Source: Gammaproteobacteria bacterium
Lineage (GTDB): Bacteria; Pseudomonadota; Gammaproteobacteria; Steroidobacterales; Steroidobacteraceae
Assembly (NCBI GenBank): GCA_021323735.1
Contig: JAJPKM010000023.1
Span: forward strand, 124,001 to 188,000
DNA: 64,000 nt
Reading direction: 5' to 3'
The position numbers and the translations under genes are program-made. The first letter of the stretch is position 1, and the number at the start of each line of letters is the position of its first letter. The notes under the pieces were generated by a model. The model worked only from the letters and a program-made list of their open reading frames with translations. It had not been told where the DNA came from and made no database searches. Of this stretch, positions 59,228 through 64,000 are shown piece by piece.

Positions 59228-60103
59228 TTACAACACCGACTTGAGCAACATTGCCATCTCGGCCGGATTGCGCGTGACCTTGATCCCGCACTCCTCCATC
59301 ACGGCCAGCTTCTCGGTGGCGGTGCCCTTGCCGCCGGAAATGATGGCGCCGGCATGTCCCATGCGCTTGCCCGGCGGCGCGGTGACCCCCGCGATGAATC
59401 CCACCACCGGCTTCTTCATGTTGGCCTTGACCCAGCGCGCGCAAGTCTCTTCATCGTCGCCGCCGATCTCACCCACCATGATGACCGCGTCGGTTTCTGG
59501 GTCATCGTTGAACATTCGCATGACATCCACATGCTTCAAGCCATTGACCGGATCGCCGCCGATGCCGACGCACGTCGACTGGCCCAGCCCCAAATCCATC
59601 AACTGGCCCACGGCCTCGTAGGTCAGGGTGCCGGATCTCGACACCACGCCGATGCGGCCCTTCTTGTGAATGTGGCCGGGCATGATGCCGATCTTGATCT
59701 CATCCGGAGTGATCACGCCGGGGCAATTGGGGCCCACCAGCAGCGTCTTCTTGCCCCGCATCCGATTGCGCGTGGCGACCATGTCGCGCACCGGCACGCC
59801 CTCGGTGATGCAAATGACCAAGTCCAGGCCGGCATCGACGGCCTCATCGATGGCACCGGCCGCAAAGGGCGGCGGCACGTAGATTACCGACACCGTAGCG
59901 CCGGTTTGTTGCTTGGCCTCGCGCACCGTGCCGTAGATGGGGATGCCTTCAAAATTCTCGCCCGCCTTGCCGGGGTTCACGCCGGCGACGAAGGCGGCCT
60001 TGCCGTTGGCATAGTCGCGACATAGGCGTGTGTGAAACGCGCCGGTCTTGCCCGTGATGCCCTGAGTCATCACCCGCGTATTCTTATCGATCAAAATGCT
60101 CAT
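59228..60103 (-). CDS. sucD: Succinyl-CoA synthetase alpha subunit
   Basis: A 291-residue CoA-binding subunit of succinyl-CoA synthetase. [23 protein letters not shown] at the N terminus, [21 protein letters not shown] and [15 protein letters not shown] with the phosphorylated His are all present. It makes ATP or GTP from succinyl-CoA in the TCA cycle. Translation starts inside the sucC stop (ATGA). The lineage text is that of true SucD rather than malate thiokinase MtkB, although the two families are close. Confidence 0.92.
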   Translation of the reverse strand: MSILIDKNTRVMTQGITGKTGAFHTRLCRDYANGKAAFVAGVNPGKAGENFEGIPIYGTVREAKQQTGATVSVIYVPPPFAAGAIDEAVDAGLDLVICITEGVPVRDMVATRNRMRGKKTLLVGPNCPGVITPDEIKIGIMPGHIHKKGRIGVVSRSGTLTYEAVGQLMDLGLGQSTCVGIGGDPVNGLKHVDVMRMFNDDPETDAVIMVGEIGGDDEETCARWVKANMKKPVVGFIAGVTAPPGKRMGHAGAIISGGKGTATEKLAVMEECGIKVTRNPAEMAMLLKSVL

Positions 60104-61281
60104 GACGGCCGGCCCTGCTTGCCGCTGACCGCGGCCACGATTTTCTTGGCGGCATCCGCCATGTTGTCCGCGGAAATGATCGGCAGACCCGAATCTTTCA
60201 ATGCCTTTTTACCCAACTCCTCATTGGTACCGCGCATGCGCACCACCAGGGGAACGTTGAGCTTCACCTCCTTGGCCGCCGCGATTACGCCCTCGGCAAT
60301 GGTGTCGCAGCGCATGATGCCGCCGAAGATGTTCACCAAAATGCCTTTCACGGCGGGGTTCTTCAGCATCAGCTTGAAAGCCTCGGTGACCTTCTGCGTG
60401 GTGGCACCGCCGCCCACGTCGAGAAAGTTCGCAGGCTCCGCACCGAACAATTTGATGGTATCCATGGTGGCCATCGCGAGACCGGCTCCGTTGACCAGGC
60501 AGCCGATATTGCCGCCCAAGGAAATGTACGACAGGTCGTACTTGGAGGCTTCGATTTCCGCCGCGTCCTCCTCGTCCAAATCGCGCATGGCGACGATTTC
60601 CGGATGCCGGAACAGTGCGTTCGAGTCGAAATTCAACTTCGCGTCCAGCGCCAGCACATCGCCCGTACCGGTGATGATCAGCGGATTGATCTCGGCGAGC
60701 GATGCATCGCATTCCACGAAGGCGCTATAAAGCCCATGCATGAACTTACGCGCCTGCGCGATTGAGGCCTCGGGCACGCCGATCTTGCGCGCCACATCGT
60801 CCGCCTGTGCGTCGGTCAATCCGGCCGACGGATCGATGGCAACCTTGTGGATTTTCTCCGGATGCGTGGCGGCCACTTCCTCGATTTCCATGCCGCCCTC
60901 GGAGCTCGCCATCAGCGTCACGCGCTGCGTGCCCCGATCGACGACCATGCCGACGTACAGCTCCTTGCGGATGTCGGCTCCCTCTTCCACCAGCAAGCGC
61001 CTCACCAGGCGCCCTTGTGGGCCGGTTTGGTGCGTGACCAGCGTCATGCCGAGAATCTTGGAGGCGAAGTCATGCACTTCCTGCAGCGACTTAGCGACTT
61101 TCACGCCGCCGCCCTTGCCGCGGCCGCCGGCATGGATTTGCGCCTTCACCACCCAGACTTTGCCGCCGAGCTGCCGCGCCGCGGCATCCGCCTCAGCCAC
61201 CGAAAAGCAAGGCACGCCGCGCGGTGTTGCGACACCGAACTTGCGCAGGATCTCCTTGCCCTGATACTCGTGAACATTCAT
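60100..61281 (-). CDS. sucC: Succinyl-CoA synthetase beta subunit
   Basis: A 393-residue ATP-grasp subunit. [72 protein letters not shown] and [18 protein letters not shown] read as proteobacterial SucC. I chose the ATG at 61281, since the extension upstream lacks family match. It overlaps sucD by four bases. In serine-cycle organisms the related MtkA activates malate; here [11 protein letters not shown]-like and [13 protein letters not shown] text favours succinate. That assignment is from memory of family sequences. Confidence 0.92.
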   Translation of the reverse strand: MNVHEYQGKEILRKFGVATPRGVPCFSVAEADAAARQLGGKVWVVKAQIHAGGRGKGGGVKVAKSLQEVHDFASKILGMTLVTHQTGPQGRLVRRLLVEEGADIRKELYVGMVVDRGTQRVTLMASSEGGMEIEEVAATHPEKIHKVAIDPSAGLTDAQADDVARKIGVPEASIAQARKFMHGLYSAFVECDASLAEINPLIITGTGDVLALDAKLNFDSNALFRHPEIVAMRDLDEEDAAEIEASKYDLSYISLGGNIGCLVNGAGLAMATMDTIKLFGAEPANFLDVGGGATTQKVTEAFKLMLKNPAVKGILVNIFGGIMRCDTIAEGVIAAAKEVKLNVPLVVRMRGTNEELGKKALKDSGLPIISADNMADAAKKIVAAVSGKQGRPS

Positions 61282-61425
61282 ATCTGATTGAACTCCGCGA
61301 TTTACTATTCTTCCGAGCGATTTCACCGGCGATGGGCCAGAACGTTCGCCGGCAGCTCGGATACGACGATCGGTGTCAGGCGGGACCGGCCCGCCTTGCT
61401 ACAAGGAGCAGTTTGCCCTGCCTCG

Positions 61426-61451
61426 ATCGCCGTTGCACTAGCAACGGCGAT
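61426..61451. other. Perfect 11-bp hairpin in the 222-bp gap upstream of sucC
   Basis: Arms 61426-61436 and 61441-61451 pair perfectly around the loop ACTA, and a second 7-bp stem lies at 61378-61396. Neither is followed by a T run on the minus strand, so a terminator for the upstream ligase gene is possible but not convincing. They may also be a leader structure of sucC. Confidence 0.35.
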
Positions 61452-61503
61452 TTGAGCAGGACGGCGACACACCGTTAAGGCCTATACGGATGAGCCCTGC
61501 AGG

Positions 61504-63642
61504 CTATTCCTTCGGAATCAGCCCGGCACCTCGCGCCCACTTGTACTTCGCGCCGAGCACCGCCACGGGAATCTCGGTGGAATAGGCGTAGGCCGGAATG
61601 CCATGCTGGTACAGATATTCCGCCGCTTCCTCGACTTCCACGTCGCCCGCGAGGGAGGCCACCACCGGCTTCTCGATGCCCTTGGCGCGCATCTCCGCGA
61701 CCACCTCGACCATCAACTTCGCGAAAACCATGGGCGGGGTAATGATGGTGTGCCAGTACCCCAAGATGAGCGCATGGATACGCGGATCCTGCAGCCCTAG
61801 GCGAACGGTATTCTGATACGTGGTCGGCGGCTCGCCGCCCGTGATGTCCACCGGATTGCCGGCTGCACCGAACGGCGGGATGAACTTGCGGAATGCCGCA
61901 TCGAGGTCCGCGGGCATGGCCATCAATGAGAGGCCGTTGTCGACGCAGGCATCGGACAACAGCACGCCGGAGCCGCCTGCACCGGTGATGATGACCACAT
62001 TGTTGCCTTTCGGGGTCGGCAGCACCGGAATGCCGCGCGCGAATTCGAGCAGGTCGCGCAAGCTGCGCGCACGAATCACGCCCGACTGCTTGAACACATC
62101 CTCGTAGATCTTGTCGTTGCCGGCCAACGCGCCGGTGTGGGAACTTGCCGCGCGCGCACCCATGCTGGTGCGGCCCGCCTTCAACACCACGATGGGTTTC
62201 TTCTTCGACACGCGCTTTGCCACTTCGGCGAAGGAACGGCCGTCCTTCAGGTCCTCGCAGTGCTGCGCGATGATGGTGGTGTTGTCATCCTGCTCGAAAA
62301 AGGTGAGCAAGTCGTCTTCATCGATGTCGGACTTGTTACCCAGGCCGACGATGGCCGATACGCCCATCTTGGCCGAGCGCGAGAAGCCGATGATGGCCAT
62401 GCCGATGCCGCCGGATTGAGAGGACAGCGCGGCGTGGCCCTTGACGTCGTAGGCGGTACAGAAGGTCGCGCACAAATTGCTGGGCGTGTAGTAGAAGCCG
62501 TAGATATTCGGCCCCATCAGGCGCACGCCGTATTTGCGGCCGATCTCCACCAGTTCGGTCTGCCCGGCCATGTTGCCCGTTTCGGCAAAACCGGACGGGA
62601 TGAGGATGGCGCCGGCGATCTTCTTCTCGCCCACTTCGGTCAGGGCTTGCGCGACGAATTTCGCGGGAATGGCGAACACCGCCACGTCGATGGCACCGGG
62701 TACGTCCTTGACGCTCTTATAGGCCTTCTTGCCCATGATTTCGGTAGCGCTGGGATGGATGGGATAGATCTCGCCCTTATAGCCGCCGTTGATCAGATTC
62801 TTCATCACCGAATTGCCAATCTTGCCGTTCTCGGCCGACGCGCCGATCACCGCCAGCGCCTTGGGCTTCATGATGCGGTTCATCTTCTCGACGATGGCCG
62901 CCTGATTCGGGCGATCGCGCGGCGGAGCCGGGTTGAAATTGAGGACGATGCGCACGTCCGCCGCGGTGGCGCCGCGTTCGGTCGCGAACACCGGGTTCAA
63001 ATCCATCTCGGAAATCTCAGGGAAATCGGCTATCAAAGCGGATACCCGCTCGATCATGCCGGACAGCGCCGCGCGATCCACGGGCTTGCCGCCACGCACG
63101 CCGCGCAGGATTTCCGCCGCTTGGATGCCGTCGAGCATCGACAGCGCATCTTCGGAGCTTGCCGGGGCCAGCCGGAAGGTGATGTCCTTGAGCACCTCCA
63201 CGAGCACACCGCCGAGGCCAAAGGCCACCAGCTTGCCGAACGCGGGATCGGTCACGGCGCCGATGATCACTTCCTGGCCGCCCATCAGCATCTGCTGAAT
63301 TTGCACGCCGAGAATCTCGGCCTTCGCGTCGTACTTGCGGGCATTGGCCAGGATGGTCGCGTAGGCCTCCTTGGCATGTTCCGCGGACTTGACGCCGACC
63401 ACGACACCGCCCGCTTCGGTCTTGTGCAGGATCTGCGGCGAGACGATTTTCATGACCACCGGGAACCCGATGCTGGATGCGAGCTTGGCGGCCTCGTCGG
63501 CGGAATGGGCGACGCCCTCCTTGGGAATGGTGATTCCGTAAGCCTCGCAAACGCCGCGTGCCTCCGGTGCCGTCAATGCCTCGCGGCCGGCAGCCTTGGC
63601 TTGATCGAGAATCTTACGAACGGCGTTCTTATCGTGTGACAT
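61504..63642 (-). CDS. ADP-forming acyl-CoA synthetase, ATP-grasp domain first
   Basis: A 712-residue NDP-forming acyl-CoA ligase. The N-terminal ATP-grasp domain (about residues 1-240: EARGVCEAYGITIPKEG, VVMKIVSPQILHKTEAGGVVVG, DLNPVFA) precedes a CoA-binding domain (about 255-385, LAVIGASAENGKIG). The ligase domains follow, with LSSQSGGIGMAII and ASSHTGALAGND, whose His corresponds to the phospho-His of acetyl-CoA synthetases (ADP-forming). Most fused relatives have the reverse order. It couples a CoA thioester to ATP. The start at 63642 has AAGGA at 8 bases. It lies directly downstream of frc, so a formyl-CoA or oxalyl-CoA related substrate is plausible. Confidence 0.88.
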   Translation of the reverse strand: MSHDKNAVRKILDQAKAAGREALTAPEARGVCEAYGITIPKEGVAHSADEAAKLASSIGFPVVMKIVSPQILHKTEAGGVVVGVKSAEHAKEAYATILANARKYDAKAEILGVQIQQMLMGGQEVIIGAVTDPAFGKLVAFGLGGVLVEVLKDITFRLAPASSEDALSMLDGIQAAEILRGVRGGKPVDRAALSGMIERVSALIADFPEISEMDLNPVFATERGATAADVRIVLNFNPAPPRDRPNQAAIVEKMNRIMKPKALAVIGASAENGKIGNSVMKNLINGGYKGEIYPIHPSATEIMGKKAYKSVKDVPGAIDVAVFAIPAKFVAQALTEVGEKKIAGAILIPSGFAETGNMAGQTELVEIGRKYGVRLMGPNIYGFYYTPSNLCATFCTAYDVKGHAALSSQSGGIGMAIIGFSRSAKMGVSAIVGLGNKSDIDEDDLLTFFEQDDNTTIIAQHCEDLKDGRSFAEVAKRVSKKKPIVVLKAGRTSMGARAASSHTGALAGNDKIYEDVFKQSGVIRARSLRDLLEFARGIPVLPTPKGNNVVIITGAGGSGVLLSDACVDNGLSLMAMPADLDAAFRKFIPPFGAAGNPVDITGGEPPTTYQNTVRLGLQDPRIHALILGYWHTIITPPMVFAKLMVEVVAEMRAKGIEKPVVASLAGDVEVEEAAEYLYQHGIPAYAYSTEIPVAVLGAKYKWARGAGLIPKE

Positions 63643-63669
63643 GTAATTTTTCCTTAAGGGCAAAAGCGT

Positions 63670-63700
63670 GGGGCCGGGCACGGCAGCACCGTCCGGCCCC
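63670..63700 (-). terminator. Hairpin between frc and the acyl-CoA synthetase
   Basis: An 8-bp GC stem GGGGCCGG/CCGGCCCC with an internal ACGG/CCGT pairing. On the minus strand it is followed by ACGC and four T. It would attenuate or end transcription from frc into the ligase gene; the T run is short. Confidence 0.42.
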
Positions 63701-63706
63701 CGCGCA

Positions 63707-64000
63707 TCAGATGACTTTATTCGATCTCAGCGAGGCGATTTCGGCGGCCGCCAGACCCAGCTCCGCGAGCACTTGATCGGTGTGTTCGCCGAGCAGCGGC
63801 GAGCGCGTGACGTGCGTCGGACTATCGCTCATTTTGATGGGGTTACCCACGGTGAGATACTTACCGCGCGTGGGGTGGTCCACCTCGACGATGGTACCGG
63901 TCTTGCGCAGCGAGGGCTCGTGCGCCAGCTCTTCCATCGACAGGATCGGGCCGCAGGGAATGTCGTGCTCGTTGAGCAGCGCCATGGCCTCGAATTTGGT
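63707..64000 (-). CDS. frc: Formyl-CoA:oxalate CoA-transferase, C-terminal part
   Basis: The last 97 codons of a class III CoA-transferase, running off the window edge. [35 protein letters not shown] and [16 protein letters not shown] closely follow the C terminus of E. coli Frc as I remember it, more than other family III members. The enzyme moves CoA from formyl-CoA to oxalate in oxalate breakdown. The N-terminal active-site Asp is outside the window, as would be an oxalyl-CoA decarboxylase (oxc). The neighbouring ligase may share the pathway. Confidence 0.85.
   Translation of the reverse strand, partial: TKFEAMALLNEHDIPCGPILSMEELAHEPSLRKTGTIVEVDHPTRGKYLTVGNPIKMSDSPTHVTRSPLLGEHTDQVLAELGLAAAEIASLRSNKVI

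Noticed and set aside
59228-61281. Malate-CoA ligase (mtkAB) of the serine cycle instead of sucCD
   Set aside because: The protein text follows proteobacterial SucC/SucD closely; the features I recall from MtkA/MtkB (such as the FERELYLGYVLD region) are absent.

Overview
The window is chromosomal DNA of a GC-rich, Gram-negative, metabolically versatile heterotroph. Lipoprotein signals, DUF3014, DUF2242, PspC/PadR, YXWXGXW and MHS-transporter families, and a SucC that reads like proteobacterial SucC, suggest a Beta- or Gammaproteobacterium, perhaps a soil lineage near Steroidobacterales/Nevskiales. That placement is inferred from family flavour only. No rRNA, tRNA, CRISPR array or intact insertion sequence was seen.

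Layout. 0-8.6 kb: an exported CocE/NonD hydrolase, a YXWXGXW lipoprotein, an MHS transporter with an extra extracytoplasmic loop, DUF3014 and retropepsin-like proteins, a MaoC hydratase and an HDAC-like deacetylase. 8.6-16.8 kb: a signalling pair made of a receiver-kinase-receiver protein and a 2117-residue soluble hybrid kinase with eleven tandem 92-residue HAMP-type units. 17-20.8 kb: an aldehyde dehydrogenase behind a 55-bp tandem repeat, a LysR regulator and a divergent quinone oxidoreductase. 21-25.7 kb: a one-carbon cluster in which a formyl-tetrahydrofolate hydrolase-like protein is divergent from overlapping sgaA-hprA-mtdA-fchA, the opening order of the methylotroph serine-cycle cluster. 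25.7-33.4 kb: an NHL-like lipoprotein, a PadR-PspC pair, an SDR and a single-chain biotin-dependent acyl-CoA carboxylase. 33.4-37 kb: an accessory patch, visibly AT-richer in places, with a DUF4143 ATPase, an antitoxin fragment, small ORFs and a HEPN-like ORF running into a broken HAD gene. 37-53.3 kb: an esterase, three MFS transporters, two AMP-forming acyl-CoA ligases, an SDR, a FadB/J-like beta-oxidation enzyme, an M3 peptidase, a TetR regulator and an amidohydrolase. 53.3-56.2 kb: a VapC remnant, a DUF2242 lipoprotein, an exported protein of 19 D-I-x-x-D-R-x heptads and a RelE-type toxin-antitoxin pair. 56-64 kb: an amino-acid permease, glycerate 2-kinase, sucD/sucC, an ADP-forming acyl-CoA synthetase with inverted domain order, and the 3' end of a formyl-CoA transferase (frc).

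How it may fit together. Frc and the adjacent ligase point to oxalate/formyl-CoA metabolism. FchA and MtdA interconvert formyl-level and methylene-H4F. SgaA, HprA and the MOFRL glycerate kinase carry serine carbon through hydroxypyruvate and glycerate to 2-phosphoglycerate. This looks like a serine-pathway route for oxalate- or formate-derived carbon. The remaining serine-cycle genes (ftfL, glyA, ppc, mtkAB, mcl) are not in the window, so a complete cycle is unproven.
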